NCBI GenBank assembly: GCA_016788425.1
Contig: JAEURQ010000004.1
Span: 1 to 64,000 of the forward strand
Direction: 5' to 3'
Length of the DNA: 64,000 nucleotides
DNA from: Chthonomonas sp.
Lineage (GTDB): Bacteria; Armatimonadota; Fimbriimonadia; Fimbriimonadales; Fimbriimonadaceae
Shown here: positions 43,208 to 52,011 of the stretch, piece after piece
Numbering within the stretch: position 1 is the stretch's first letter
Layout of the letters: each line of letters opens with the position of its first letter
Translations under genes and position numbers: made by a program
The notes under the pieces: generated by a model
The model's input: only the letters and a program-made list of their open reading frames with translations
Database searches by the model: none
What the model was told of the DNA's origin: nothing

Positions 43208-43861
43208 ATGAACATCATCCTCATTGGACCGCCCGGCGTGGGTAAGGGCACGCAATCGGAACTGTTGCAACAGCGTCTTGGGCTGTTGCCGCTCTCCACT
43301 GGCGTTATCTTCCGTCAGGAAATCGAGGCGCAAACCGATCTCGGTCGTCTCGCCAAGCGCTACATTGACCAGGGTCGCCTGGTTCCCAACGGCGTCACCA
43401 TTGAGATGATCGCGAAACGTCTTCGCAACTCCGACGTGCGCCACAAGGGATTTATTCTGGACGGCTTCCCGCGGACCATTGATCAAGCCGTGGCCCTCAC
43501 CGAAATCGGCGAAGAAAACGACATTGACATTGATGGCGCGGTCTCGCTCGAAGTGCCCGACGATGTGATCGTGGGTCGCCTGAGCGGTCGCCAGGGCTGC
43601 ACCAAGTGTGGGGCGATTTACCACTTAACCAACAAGCCACCCAAGCGCCCGGACATTTGCGACAACTGCAATTCGCCGCTGTTCATCCGCGCGGACGACA
43701 AGCCGGACGCGATCTCCGAGCGACTCCGCATTTTCCACGAATCCACGATGCCCGTGATTGCCTACTACGAGGGCAAAGGCATGCTCACCCGGGTGGACGC
43801 GAGCCGTGAGCCGGAAGATGTGTACGCAGAGATCATCGAGAAGTTTAAGGCTCCGGCATGA
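43208..43861 (+). CDS. adk: Adenylate kinase, zinc-lid type
   Basis: 217 residues: P-loop GPPGVGKGT (7-15), GVIFRQEIEAQT, GFILDGFPRTIDQA and the LID with four cysteines C131-x2-C134 and C151-x2-C154, as in zinc-binding long adenylate kinases. It interconverts ATP, ADP and AMP. The stop overlaps the map start (ATGA). Confidence 0.95.
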   Translation: MNIILIGPPGVGKGTQSELLQQRLGLLPLSTGVIFRQEIEAQTDLGRLAKRYIDQGRLVPNGVTIEMIAKRLRNSDVRHKGFILDGFPRTIDQAVALTEIGEENDIDIDGAVSLEVPDDVIVGRLSGRQGCTKCGAIYHLTNKPPKRPDICDNCNSPLFIRADDKPDAISERLRIFHESTMPVIAYYEGKGMLTRVDASREPEDVYAEIIEKFKAPA

Positions 43862-44604
43862 TCCACCTGAAGTCGCCGGAAGAGCTCGACATCATGCGCG
43901 AGAGCGGCCGCATCCTCGCCCGGGTGCTGCGCACCGCGGGTGAAATGGTCGCCCCCGGCGTCACTCCGCTGCAAATCGACGGCGAGATCCACCGCATGAT
44001 CACCGAAGCCGGTGGCCAGCCCTCGTTTTTGGGCTACAACGGCTTTCCCAACAGCGCCTGCATCTCGGTGAACGAGGTGGTGGTGCACGGGATTCCGACC
44101 GACGTGCCCCTGGTCGAAGGCGACCTCATCGGGCTCGATCTCGGCGTGTATATCAACGGATTTCATACCGACGCGGCGTGGACGTTCGCGGTCGGGAAGA
44201 TCAGCCCGGCCCACGTCAAGCTCATGGAGGTCACCGAGGCGAGTCTCTACGCCGGCATCGCGCAGGCGAAGGTGGGCAACAAGGTGGGCGATATCTCCAG
44301 CGTTATCGAGAAGATGATCACCAAGGCGGGCTACGGCAACGTGCGCGAGCTTGTCGGTCACGGCATCGGACGGAGCCTCCACGAGGAGCCGAGCGTGCCG
44401 AACTACGGCATCGCCGGTAAAGGGCCGGTGCTCAAGCACGGCACGACCATTTGCATTGAGCCGATGATCAATCTCGGCACGCACAAGGTGAAGACGCTGC
44501 CCGACAACTGGACCATCGTGACCGCCGACCGCAAGGCGAGTGTGCACTTTGAGCACACGATTGCGGTGACCAAAGACGGCCCGCTCATCCTCACGCAGGA
44601 GTAA
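43858..44604 (+). CDS. map: Methionine aminopeptidase, type I
   Basis: 248 residues with the pita-bread metal site: Asp in GLDLGVYINGFHTDAAWTF (two), His in VGHGIGRSLHEEP, Glu in CIEPM and Glu in FEHTIAVT. It removes the initiator Met from nascent proteins. It is translationally coupled to adk, the usual order in spc-type clusters. Confidence 0.95.
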   Translation: MIHLKSPEELDIMRESGRILARVLRTAGEMVAPGVTPLQIDGEIHRMITEAGGQPSFLGYNGFPNSACISVNEVVVHGIPTDVPLVEGDLIGLDLGVYINGFHTDAAWTFAVGKISPAHVKLMEVTEASLYAGIAQAKVGNKVGDISSVIEKMITKAGYGNVRELVGHGIGRSLHEEPSVPNYGIAGKGPVLKHGTTICIEPMINLGTHKVKTLPDNWTIVTADRKASVHFEHTIAVTKDGPLILTQE

Positions 44605-44631
44605 AGTTGCCCTGAGGCAAGGGGTGGCTGG

Positions 44632-44637
44632 TACACT
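44632..44637 (+). promoter_or_regulatory. Extended -10 promoter of infA
   Basis: TGGTACACT (box 44632-44637) lies 9 bases before the infA ATG, implying a leader of only a few bases. TTGCCC at 44607-44612 could be a poor -35 with 19-base spacing. No Shine-Dalgarno precedes infA, in line with a near-leaderless transcript. Confidence 0.5.
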
Positions 44638-44646
44638 CCGCATTGA

Positions 44647-44916
44647 ATGGCGAAAAGAAAATTTCACCCTAAGAAGGACAAACACCCCGACGATCACAAG
44701 GAGGAGGGGATTGAGTTAGAAGGCGTTGTGCTGGAAAACTTGCCCAACGCGCGCTTTCGCGTGGAGATTCCTGACCTTCAAACCGAAATTTTGGCCCACG
44801 TCAGCGGAAAAATGCGCATGAACTGGATCAAGATTTTGCCGGGGGACAAGGTGAAAGTTGAAGTTTCGCCGTACGATCCCACTAAAGGTCGGATCACTTA
44901 CCGTATGCGTGTCTAA
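44647..44916 (+). CDS. infA: Translation initiation factor IF-1
   Basis: 89 residues; a single OB fold of IF-1 ([70 protein letters not shown]). The usual length is about 72; the extra N-terminal part [17 protein letters not shown] is basic and charged. IF-1 binds the ribosomal A site during initiation. Confidence 0.95.
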   Translation: MAKRKFHPKKDKHPDDHKEEGIELEGVVLENLPNARFRVEIPDLQTEILAHVSGKMRMNWIKILPGDKVKVEVSPYDPTKGRITYRMRV

Positions 44917-44929
44917 AAAACCCGCGAAT

Positions 44930-44965
44930 GGAGTACCCATCGTCAATCAGGCGTGGGTATACTCC
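44930..44965 (+). promoter_or_regulatory. Hairpin between infA and rpmJ
   Basis: GGAGTACCCA (44930-44939) pairs with TGGGTATACTCC (44954-44965) with a 2-base bulge. The 3' arm contains GGTATACT, which reads as an extended -10 and may start the rpmJ-rpsM transcript. The 128-base gap has no other gene. Confidence 0.4.
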
Positions 44966-45044
44966 CCCATTGCGTTGACGAATCTTTGTCGGCGCGTTTG
45001 CTCCGGTTTCGGGGCGCCATCATAAGACCAGACGTAACAAAGCC

Positions 45045-45158
45045 ATGAAAGTTAGGGCCAGTGTAAAGAAAATTTGCGACAAGTGCAAGGTGATTAAGCG
45101 CGAGGGAGTCGTGCGAGTCATCTGCGTGAATCCTAAACACAAGCAACGTCAAGGTTGA
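45045..45158 (+). CDS. rpmJ: 50S ribosomal protein L36 (bL36)
   Basis: 37 residues: [36 protein letters not shown]. The zinc site is the C+ form: Cys-x2-Cys, then Cys and His (ICVNPKHKQ). It lies in its standard place between infA and rpsM. Confidence 0.97.
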   Translation: MKVRASVKKICDKCKVIKREGVVRVICVNPKHKQRQG

Positions 45159-45185
45159 TCTGAGGAGAACTGAAGAAACAAACTT

Positions 45186-45563
45186 ATGGCTCGTATTGCC
45201 GGGATTGACTTACCACGAGAAAAGGCGGTTCTTTACGCCCTGCCGTTGATTTATGGGCTTGGCCCAAAGACGACGGCCGACCTGCTTGAGAAGACGGGCT
45301 TGGACCCGCGCAAGAAGGTGAAGGACCTGACGGACGCTGAGATTTCGAAGCTCCGCGAAGCGATTGATTCGGACTACCAAGTCGAAGGCGATCTGCGTCG
45401 CGAAGTGCACCAGAACATTCGTCGCCTGATGGAAATTGGCTGCTTCCGCGGCCTGCGCCATCGCCGTGGTCTGCCGACTCGTGGTCAACGCACGCGCACT
45501 AACGCTCGAACTCGCAAGGGTAAGGCAAAGACCGTCGCCGGCAAGAAGAAGGCCCGCAAGTAA
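45186..45563 (+). CDS. rpsM: 30S ribosomal protein S13 (uS13)
   Basis: 125 residues: [39 protein letters not shown], then [64 protein letters not shown]13 contacts tRNA and the large subunit at the head of 30S. A GAGGAG site precedes the ATG. Confidence 0.97.
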   Translation: MARIAGIDLPREKAVLYALPLIYGLGPKTTADLLEKTGLDPRKKVKDLTDAEISKLREAIDSDYQVEGDLRREVHQNIRRLMEIGCFRGLRHRRGLPTRGQRTRTNARTRKGKAKTVAGKKKARK

Positions 45564-45572
45564 GGAACGGAT

Positions 45573-45968
45573 ATGGCACGAAAGACAACTACGCGAGGAA
45601 AGCAAAAGGAAAAGCGTCAGGTGGCCAGTGGGTGTGCTTACATTCACAGCTCCTTCAACAACACGATCATTTCGATCACCGATCCGCAAGGCGCGGTTCT
45701 GGTTTGGTCCAGCGCTGGGGCAGTGAACTTTAAGGGTAGCCGCAAGGGTACGCCGTTCGCCGCTCAAGTCGCCGCCGAACGAGCCGCCAAGAACGCGATC
45801 GAAGGTCACGGCCTTAAGAAGGTGGAAGTGAACGTGAGCGGCCCTGGTGCGGGACGCGAAACCGCGATCCGATCGCTGGCTGCCGCCGGCCTTGAAGTAA
45901 TCGCCATTAAGGACATCACCACGATTCCCCACAACGGTTGCCGCCCGCCCAAGAAGCGCCGCGTCTAA
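45573..45968 (+). CDS. rpsK: 30S ribosomal protein S11 (uS11)
   Basis: 131 residues: [62 protein letters not shown], ending [14 protein letters not shown]11 shapes the 30S platform. In most bacteria rpsD follows; here the next gene is rpoA. Confidence 0.97.
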   Translation: MARKTTTRGKQKEKRQVASGCAYIHSSFNNTIISITDPQGAVLVWSSAGAVNFKGSRKGTPFAAQVAAERAAKNAIEGHGLKKVEVNVSGPGAGRETAIRSLAAAGLEVIAIKDITTIPHNGCRPPKKRRV

Positions 45969-45991
45969 TCGCTCGCATTGAATTTTTCAAG

Positions 45992-46013
45992 GCCGGAGTA
46001 GCAATGCTCCGGC
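45992..46013 (+). promoter_or_regulatory. Hairpin between rpsK and rpoA
   Basis: GCCGGAG (45992-45998) pairs perfectly with CTCCGGC (46007-46013) over an 8-base loop. It occupies the 66-base gap where rpsD normally lies. With no T run it is not a classical terminator and may modulate rpoA expression or RNA stability. Confidence 0.45.
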
Positions 46014-46034
46014 TCTGACCTGAACAACCATCAC

Positions 46035-47027
46035 ATGCCGTACATTCAGACACTTGAACTCAACTCCACTTACGGGAAGTTTGTCCTCGAGCCGCTAGAG
46101 CGCGGTTACGGGCAAACGATTGGTAACGCACTTCGCCGTGTGTTGCTCAGCTCGATCAATGGGATGGCCGTCACCGGCATTCGTATTGATAAGGTTTTCC
46201 ATGAGTTCGCTCAGATCCCCGGCGTGAAGGAAGATGCGACCATGTTCATTCTGAACGTCGCCAACCTCGCCATCACCAGCGACATGGAGTTCCCGCCGAC
46301 CGAACCGGTCAGCTTCACCATCAGCGTTAAGGGTCCGGGCAAGGTCACCGGCGCCGACGTCGTCTGCCCCGAAGGCTATTCGATCGCCAATCCTGAAGTT
46401 TATCTTTGCTACGTGAGCGACGCGAAGGTCACCTTCAACTGCGAACTGCTCGCCGAATGGGGTTCGGGCTACGTGCTTCCGGATCGCCACGAGCGCTGGA
46501 AGGGCCTCATTGGCACGCTCGCCATGGGCACGCAATTCACCCCGGTCCGCAAGGTCAACTACATTGTCGAACAAACACGCGTGGGCAACCGCACCGACTA
46601 CGAGCGCCTGGTGCTCGAAGTCACCACCAACGGCAGCGTGCCGCCGAACGACTCGGTGACGCAGAGCGCGCAGATTCTTGACAAGTACTTCAAGATGTTC
46701 TTCGACCTCGGCAAGGCCAGCATCGACATGGGCTTCGACGAAGCCGAAGCGGAAGAACCGGAACTCAGCAACGTTCCGGAAATCAAGATTGAAGAAATGG
46801 ACTTCAGTCAGCGCACGTTCAACTGCTTGCGCCGCGCCGGGCTCCTCACTCTTCGCCACCTCGCCACGGTCACCGAAAGCGACCTCATCGGCATTCGCGG
46901 TTTCGGCAAGAAGTCGCTCAACGAGGTCCGCGATAAGCTCGAAGAGCACGGTCTGGCCATTAAGCCTCCCAAGGGCGGCTACCGACCGATTGATTTTGAC
47001 GACGACGAAGAAGAAGACTTCGACTGA
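46035..47027 (+). CDS. rpoA: RNA polymerase alpha subunit
   Basis: 330 residues: N-terminal dimerisation domain (YGKFVLEPLERGYGQTIGNALRRVLLSSINGMAVTGIRI, then VEQTRVGNRTDYERLVLEVTTNGSVPP), an acidic linker, and the C-terminal domain with helix-hairpin-helix (QRTFNCLRRAGLLTLRHLATVTESDLIGIRGFGKKSLNEVRDKLEEHGL). It ends in an acidic tail. The CTD binds UP elements and activators. Confidence 0.97.
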   Translation: MPYIQTLELNSTYGKFVLEPLERGYGQTIGNALRRVLLSSINGMAVTGIRIDKVFHEFAQIPGVKEDATMFILNVANLAITSDMEFPPTEPVSFTISVKGPGKVTGADVVCPEGYSIANPEVYLCYVSDAKVTFNCELLAEWGSGYVLPDRHERWKGLIGTLAMGTQFTPVRKVNYIVEQTRVGNRTDYERLVLEVTTNGSVPPNDSVTQSAQILDKYFKMFFDLGKASIDMGFDEAEAEEPELSNVPEIKIEEMDFSQRTFNCLRRAGLLTLRHLATVTESDLIGIRGFGKKSLNEVRDKLEEHGLAIKPPKGGYRPIDFDDDEEEDFD

Positions 47028-47049
47028 GATTTAACTAAGGACAAAGACT

Positions 47050-47499
47050 ATGTATCACAAGATTGATCACCGTAAGTTGGGTCTTCCGCACGATCAGCGG
47101 ATGGCGCTCCTCCACAACCTGTGCCGCCAATTCGTGCGCGTGGGCTACGTGCACACCACGTTTGGTCGCGCCAAGGAACTGCAACGCATGGCCGAAAAGC
47201 TGATTACGCTGGCCAAGGCCGATACGCTGGCTTCGCGCCGAGCGGCGCGCAAGATTCTCGTCGGTCACTCGGCGAGCACGCCGAAGCCCGCTCGCCTGCT
47301 GGCCGGGAAAAGCGATATCGAGAAGCTCGAAATCCTCAAGCAACGGAGCCTCATCAATGGCGAAGACCTGGTCAAGCACCTCTTCGATCACGTGGCTCCG
47401 CGCTTTAAGGATCGCAAGGGCGGCTACACCCGATTGACCAAGACCGGGATGCGACGCGGCGACGCGGCCATCACTGCGGTTCTTGAACTCGTCGACTAA
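47050..47499 (+). CDS. rplQ: 50S ribosomal protein L17 (bL17)
   Basis: 149 residues: DHRKLGLPHDQRMALLHNLCRQFVRVGYVHTTFGRAKELQRMAEKLITLAK, with the conserved C-terminal RLTKTGMRRGDAAITAVLELVD. L17 lies near the peptide exit tunnel. It overlaps the truA start by 17 bases. Confidence 0.96.
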   Translation: MYHKIDHRKLGLPHDQRMALLHNLCRQFVRVGYVHTTFGRAKELQRMAEKLITLAKADTLASRRAARKILVGHSASTPKPARLLAGKSDIEKLEILKQRSLINGEDLVKHLFDHVAPRFKDRKGGYTRLTKTGMRRGDAAITAVLELVD

Positions 47500-48310
47500 G
47501 CCACGCCGCATACAACTCGTCGTCGCTTACGACGGCACTGACTTTTGCGGCTGGGCCGCACAACCGGACCAACGGACGGTCCAATGCACATTAATAGAAG
47601 CCGTGCGCCAGATCTCGGGCGAAGATTGCGAGATCATTGGAGCAAGCCGCACCGATAGCGGAGCTCACGCCCGGGGACAAAGTTGCCATTTCGACTGTAA
47701 GGTCAACTTGCCCACCGAGCGATGGGCCCGCGTTCTCAACCGCCAACTGCCGCCCGATATCGCGGTGGTTCGAGCGCGCGAGGTTCCGGAGCACTTCCAC
47801 GCTCGATTCAGCGCTCGCTGGCGCACCTACCGTTACCGTATCGCCCGCGACAAAGACCCGCTGGCCCTACGAACGGCCCACTGGGAACCCCGCGAACTGA
47901 ACTTGGCGAGGATGCAACAGGCCGCCGCTCACCTTGTCGGCGAACATGACTTTCGCTGGTATAGCGAGCAGTGCCAGGACGTGGAGAACACCGTGCGCAA
48001 ACTTGCCTACCTCCATGTGACGCGCCACGCTGACCAAACTTGGATCGAGATCCGAGGCAACGCGTTTGTCCGCGGCATGATGAGGAGGATCGCCGGAGGG
48101 CTACTGGAAGTCGGACTGAACCGACGCCCCGCCCGCGATTTGGCCGAGATGCTCCACCCGCGCGAACGCGAATCGCACATGCCCCCGGTTGTGCTGCCCG
48201 CGCGCGGACTGACCCTCCTACGGGTCAGTTACCACCGACAATTTCGAGATCTCCGTGAAGACGGAGGACTTGGGAAACAAAAAAACTCGATACAGGAAAG
48301 CGATGAATAG
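47483..48310 (+). CDS. truA: tRNA pseudouridine synthase A
   Basis: 275 residues: IQLVVAYDGTDFCGWAAQPDQRTVQ, the catalytic-Asp motif GASRTDSGAHARGQ, WRTYRYRIA, FRWYSEQCQD and FVRGMMRRIAGGLLEVG. It makes pseudouridine at positions 38-40 of tRNAs. The start must be TTG at 47483, inside rplQ, because no ATG or GTG comes before the conserved N-terminus. It overlaps rplM by 8 bases. Confidence 0.93.
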   Translation: MNSSTKPRRIQLVVAYDGTDFCGWAAQPDQRTVQCTLIEAVRQISGEDCEIIGASRTDSGAHARGQSCHFDCKVNLPTERWARVLNRQLPPDIAVVRAREVPEHFHARFSARWRTYRYRIARDKDPLALRTAHWEPRELNLARMQQAAAHLVGEHDFRWYSEQCQDVENTVRKLAYLHVTRHADQTWIEIRGNAFVRGMMRRIAGGLLEVGLNRRPARDLAEMLHPRERESHMPPVVLPARGLTLLRVSYHRQFRDLREDGGLGKQKNSIQESDE

Positions 48311-48737
48311 AACATTCTCAGCTAAGCCGGCGGAGATCGACCGCAAGTGGCATATCGTAGACGCAACGGGACTTCCCGTTGGTCGCATTGCCGCCCAAGT
48401 CGCTCAAGTCCTGCGAGGCAAACACAAGCCAACCTTTACTTACAACCAAGATTGTGGGGACTTTGTCGTCATTATCAATGCCGATCGTGCCGTCCTTACG
48501 GGCAGTAAGCGCGATGAACTGATCTACTGGCACACCATGTGGCCGGGCGGACTCCGCAGCGTTAGCCGCGGTAAGATGCTCGACGAAAAGGCCGACCAGT
48601 TGGTCGCCAAGGCCGTTTGGGGCATGATGCCCAAGACCAAGCTGGGTCGCGCGATGTTCAAGAAGCTCAAGGTTTACACCGGCAGCGAACACCCGCACGA
48701 AGCCCAACAACCGACCCCCCTGAAGGTGACTAAGTAA
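48303..48737 (+). CDS. rplM: 50S ribosomal protein L13 (uL13)
   Basis: 144 residues: [59 protein letters not shown], then [49 protein letters not shown]. The ATG at 48303 is used; the frame opens earlier inside truA. It abuts rpsI (TAATG). Confidence 0.97.
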   Translation: MNRTFSAKPAEIDRKWHIVDATGLPVGRIAAQVAQVLRGKHKPTFTYNQDCGDFVVIINADRAVLTGSKRDELIYWHTMWPGGLRSVSRGKMLDEKADQLVAKAVWGMMPKTKLGRAMFKKLKVYTGSEHPHEAQQPTPLKVTK

Positions 48738-49129
48738 TGGCAGCAGATCGATTTTATGGCACCGGCCGCCGCAAGTGCGCCGTCGCCCGTGTTTGGGTGA
48801 AGGCCGGCGAAGGCAAGATCCTCATCAACGGTCGCGATTGCGCCGAGTACCTCGGTCGCCCGGTTCTGGAAATCCTCGTGAAGAGCCCAATCGCTCTTCT
48901 CGACATCGACGGTCGCTACGACATCACTTGCTTGGTCAAGGGTGGCGGCATCTCCGGTCAAGCCGGGGCCATTCGACTCGGCATTAGCCGTGCGCTGATG
49001 GAGATGGATGCCAACCTCCGCCCGTCGCTCAAGCGCGCCGGTTTTGTCACCCGCGATGCTCGCATCAAGGAACGCAAAAAGTACGGTCGCAAGAAAGCCC
49101 GCCGCGGCTTCCAGTTCGTCAAACGCTAA
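48737..49129 (+). CDS. rpsI: 30S ribosomal protein S9 (uS9)
   Basis: 130 residues: [54 protein letters not shown] and the C-terminal tail [24 protein letters not shown], whose last Lys-Arg reaches the P-site tRNA. It is the last gene of the ribosomal block. Confidence 0.97.
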   Translation: MAADRFYGTGRRKCAVARVWVKAGEGKILINGRDCAEYLGRPVLEILVKSPIALLDIDGRYDITCLVKGGGISGQAGAIRLGISRALMEMDANLRPSLKRAGFVTRDARIKERKKYGRKKARRGFQFVKR

Positions 49130-49153
49130 GCGTTTTTTCGAACTCACGACCCA

Positions 49154-49186
49154 GAGCCCCGTTGCCCAGCAACAGGGCTCTTTTTT
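49154..49186 (+). terminator. Intrinsic terminator of the ribosomal cluster
   Basis: GAGCCC (49154-49159) with GGGCTC (49175-49180), and inside GTTGC (49161-49165) with GCAAC (49169-49173), form a long stem followed by TTTTTT. It separates the ribosomal block from the proteasome operon. Confidence 0.92.
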
Positions 49187-49202
49187 GTGCGTAACTTAAG
49201 GA

Positions 49203-50600
49203 GTGCGTCGCTACGGAATCGAAACGGAATACGGCTTTTTGGTGGAGGGCCATGGCGCCGCCGACCAAGTGGAGCTGGCGCGCGACGCCGTGCGCCTCGC
49301 CCCCGGCTTTGCCGACCGCTGGGATTACTCGCGCGAGCATCCGCGCCGCGATCTGCGCGGGTTCTCGGTCGAGGCGCTGCAGGTGGATCCCACCGACTGG
49401 AAGTTTGAGGAAGGCTCCCGCGCCCGCCAAAGCAGCGCCGATACTCGCGCCGACCGCGTGCTGTCGAGCGGGGCCCGGTTCTACAACGATCACGGCCACC
49501 CGGAGTTCGCCACGCGCGAATGCGCGACCCTCGCCGAACTCGTGGCCCAAGACCGCGCCGGAGAGGAATTCGTGCGGCAGGTGTGCGCGCTCTACGCGCA
49601 ACAGAGCGGGCGACGAGTTGAGGTCTACAAGAACAACACCGACTTTCACGGCGCAAGCTACGGCACCCACGAGAACTACTTGGCGCCGCGCCACCTCGGA
49701 TTCGATGGCCTCGCGCCGGTGCTCATCCCCATGCTCATCGCGCGCACTGTGCTCTGCGGCGCGGGAAAGGTTGGGCGCGAGGCGGGCCCGGAATGCGACT
49801 TCCAGCTCAGTGCGCGGGCCGACTTTTTCTCCGAGACCGCGAGCGTGGACACGCTCTTCAAGCGACCCTTGATGAACACGCGCGACGAGCCGCACGCGCC
49901 GGAGAACGACTGGATTCGGGTGCACGTGATTACCGGCGACGCCAACATGATGCCCGGTTGCACCGCCCGCAAGGTCGCGTTGGCGCAGCTCGCGCTGGAT
50001 CTGGCCGCGCAAGGGTGGAAGCCGCCACGCCTGGAGAATCCGGTGGCCGCGTTTCAGCAGGTCAGCCGCGAGGAATGTTTCCGGCTCGCGGATGGAAGCT
50101 TCGAAACCGCCGATGGGCTGCTGTGGCGATACTTGGACGCCGCGGGCGAGGCCCCGATCGCGCACCATTGTCGCCGACTGCTGGACTTGCTCGCCGAAGA
50201 TTGGCGTCTGGCCGCGCCCGAGATTGATTGGGCGGCGAAGCGCTTCCTTATTGAGCACGCAGGCACGGATTCGTTGGCCGAGCAGCGCTCGCTCGACCTG
50301 GCGTATCACTCGCTGGACCCGGAAACCAGCCTGTACGCGGGTCTGGAGGGGAGCGGCTGGGTTGCCAACCCCGCCTTGCCCAATGAGCCAAAGGTCATCA
50401 CCCGCGGCCAGGTTCGCGGACACTTCGTCAGCCAGTTTGCGGAGGCCGTGGAGGCGGTCACGTGGTCGGCGATACGGTTGCGCGGCGGCCGCACGATTGA
50501 ATTGCGGATCGAAACCGATTACCCCGCGTCCATCTTGGCGACATCTGACGTAGAATCGTGTATATCCTTAACGGAACAAGCCCATGGGAATTCAAGCTGA
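49203..50600 (+). CDS. Dop/PafA-family ligase-deamidase of the UBact system
   Basis: 465 residues of the carboxylate-amine ligase fold shared by Pup ligase PafA and deamidase Dop. Mg/ATP-binding E7 and E9 lie in YGIETEYG, and the likely catalytic D96 in GARFYNDHGHPEF. KNNTDFHGASYGTHENYL and ADFFSETASVDTLFKRPLMNTRDEPHA are closer to Dop than to PafA. It would activate or remove the ubiquitin-like tag encoded next. The GTG start has AAGGA directly against it, too close for a ribosome site; a leaderless start is possible. It overlaps the UBact gene by 17 bases. Confidence 0.88.
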   Translation: MRRYGIETEYGFLVEGHGAADQVELARDAVRLAPGFADRWDYSREHPRRDLRGFSVEALQVDPTDWKFEEGSRARQSSADTRADRVLSSGARFYNDHGHPEFATRECATLAELVAQDRAGEEFVRQVCALYAQQSGRRVEVYKNNTDFHGASYGTHENYLAPRHLGFDGLAPVLIPMLIARTVLCGAGKVGREAGPECDFQLSARADFFSETASVDTLFKRPLMNTRDEPHAPENDWIRVHVITGDANMMPGCTARKVALAQLALDLAAQGWKPPRLENPVAAFQQVSREECFRLADGSFETADGLLWRYLDAAGEAPIAHHCRRLLDLLAEDWRLAAPEIDWAAKRFLIEHAGTDSLAEQRSLDLAYHSLDPETSLYAGLEGSGWVANPALPNEPKVITRGQVRGHFVSQFAEAVEAVTWSAIRLRGGRTIELRIETDYPASILATSDVESCISLTEQAHGNSS

Positions 50601-50769
50601 TCGACGAACAATGCCGGGAATGCCGGAGCCCGAGCGCAAGCTGGGCGACGAGAGTGGCCCGAGCAAACCCGACCTGAAAAAGCCGGCGCTGCCCAACGAA
50701 CTGCTGCGCCGCATGAAGAATGTTGACCCCGACCAGGCGAAGAAGTACCGCCAGCGATCGGGCGAATGA
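50584..50769 (+). CDS. Ubiquitin-like protein UBact
   Basis: 61 residues, polar and Pro-rich, almost certainly disordered: MPEPERKLGDESGPSKPDLKKPALP, then LLRRMKNVDPDQAKKYRQRSGE. The C-terminal RQRSGE, ending in Glu, is the hallmark of UBact, a Pup relative attached to target lysines through its terminal glutamate. A ready-made Glu needs no deamidation, so the upstream enzyme may act mainly as ligase or depupylase. It is wedged between dop-like and prcB with overlaps on both sides. Confidence 0.88.
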   Translation: MGIQADRRTMPGMPEPERKLGDESGPSKPDLKKPALPNELLRRMKNVDPDQAKKYRQRSGE

Positions 50770-51488
50770 CGTTTCAACAGCTCGTCAAGTGGCGGCCCTC
50801 GCCGCTCTCGCCGGAGGTTCCGGATACGCATGGCACCACGGTTATCGCCTTGCGCTATGCCGAGGGTGTGGTGATTTTGGCCGACCGCCGCGCCACCATG
50901 GGCAACCTCATCATGTACGATCAGGCCGAGAAAATCGGCGCGATTGACAACTCCACCTTGCTCGCCATCAGCGGGTCGTTTGCCCGCGCCATCGAGGCGA
51001 TTCGTATGCTGAAGCACAGCTTTAAGTATTATCGCCGCGCGCAGATGGTCGAGATGTCGGTGGAGGGCAAGCTGCAGGAAATTGGCCGCAGTGTGGCTGC
51101 CAATATGGCCGCCAGCATGGAGGGCGTGGGCATCTACATCCCCATTGTGGCCACCTACGACAAGCCAAAAGACGAGTTTTTGATCTACTTCTTCGATGGC
51201 GCCGGGGCGCGGTTTCCGCACCCTCACTACGCCGCGGCGGGGAGCGGCTCGGAGCGGATTCGCGGGATGTTTGACTATATCACGCGCACCAAACCGGCTT
51301 GGGAAAAGCGGCCTTTGGCCGATGTGTTGGGCGATGGCCTGACCATGCTGGACATCGCCGCGGATTTGGATTCGGCGACCGGCGGCTGGAACAAGGTGCT
51401 CCCTTCGGCTTATGTGCTCACCCGCGAGGGCGCGGCAAAGGTGGAAGATGCGGTTCTGCGAAAAGCCGCGGACGCGGCGCGGAGATAG
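50766..51488 (+). CDS. prcB: 20S proteasome beta subunit
   Basis: 240 residues. A propeptide of 23 residues ends HG|TTVIALRY; T24 becomes the catalytic Thr1, D40 (ILADRR) matches Asp17 and K56 (DQAEKIG) matches Lys33, so the active site is intact. The rest follows the Ntn-hydrolase fold (SGSFARAIEAIRMLKH, AAAGSGSERIRGMFDY). It overlaps the UBact gene by 4 bases. The alpha subunit, a second ligase and the Mpa/ARC ATPase are not in the window. Confidence 0.9.
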   Translation: MTFQQLVKWRPSPLSPEVPDTHGTTVIALRYAEGVVILADRRATMGNLIMYDQAEKIGAIDNSTLLAISGSFARAIEAIRMLKHSFKYYRRAQMVEMSVEGKLQEIGRSVAANMAASMEGVGIYIPIVATYDKPKDEFLIYFFDGAGARFPHPHYAAAGSGSERIRGMFDYITRTKPAWEKRPLADVLGDGLTMLDIAADLDSATGGWNKVLPSAYVLTREGAAKVEDAVLRKAADAARR

Positions 51489-51495
51489 GGCGGTT

Positions 51496-52011
51496 ATGCA
51501 CTTTGACCTCGTGCCGATTGGGGACGTAGATGTTCAGCTCGCGGCCAAGATCGCGACCCTGCAAGACGGAACGCGCGAATGGCGCGGCGAATTCGAGTCC
51601 ATGTCGCCCGAAGAACTGACCTGGCAGCCCTATCCGGACGGGCCGAGCATCGGCGGCTGCATCTTGCACATGGCGGGTTGCGAGGCCTGGTGGCTTCAGG
51701 CGGTGGTGCGCGGCGAGGAACTCGACGCGTCGAATCCGGCGATCGCTTATGATGCAGCGCTGGACCAAGATAACCACGTGTGGCCGACTCCGCCCGCCGA
51801 AAGTCCGGAGTGGTACTTTGACATTCTTTCCGCGCAACGCGAGAAGACGATTGCTCTCATCACGGAGCACAACGATCCGGACTCGGTGCATGTCCGCCCA
51901 AGCGGAAACTCGTTTACGTTTCGCTGGATTGTGGCACGCCTTGTGCAACACGATTCGTATCACGGTGGGCAGTGCGTGATGCTCCACGAAATGTGGAAAA
52001 AGCGCGGTTAG
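51496..52011 (+). CDS. DinB-family metal-dependent protein
   Basis: 171 residues of the DinB/YfiT four-helix fold: LTWQPYPDGPSIGGCILHMAGCEAWWLQAVV, then FTFRWIVARLVQHDSYHGGQCVMLHEMW. The likely metal-ligand histidines are in LHMAG and HDSYH. Members include bacillithiol S-transferases and many uncharacterised enzymes. It starts 7 bases after prcB, so it may be co-transcribed. It converges on the DUF1287 gene with a 4-base overlap. Confidence 0.85.
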   Translation: MHFDLVPIGDVDVQLAAKIATLQDGTREWRGEFESMSPEELTWQPYPDGPSIGGCILHMAGCEAWWLQAVVRGEELDASNPAIAYDAALDQDNHVWPTPPAESPEWYFDILSAQREKTIALITEHNDPDSVHVRPSGNSFTFRWIVARLVQHDSYHGGQCVMLHEMWKKRG

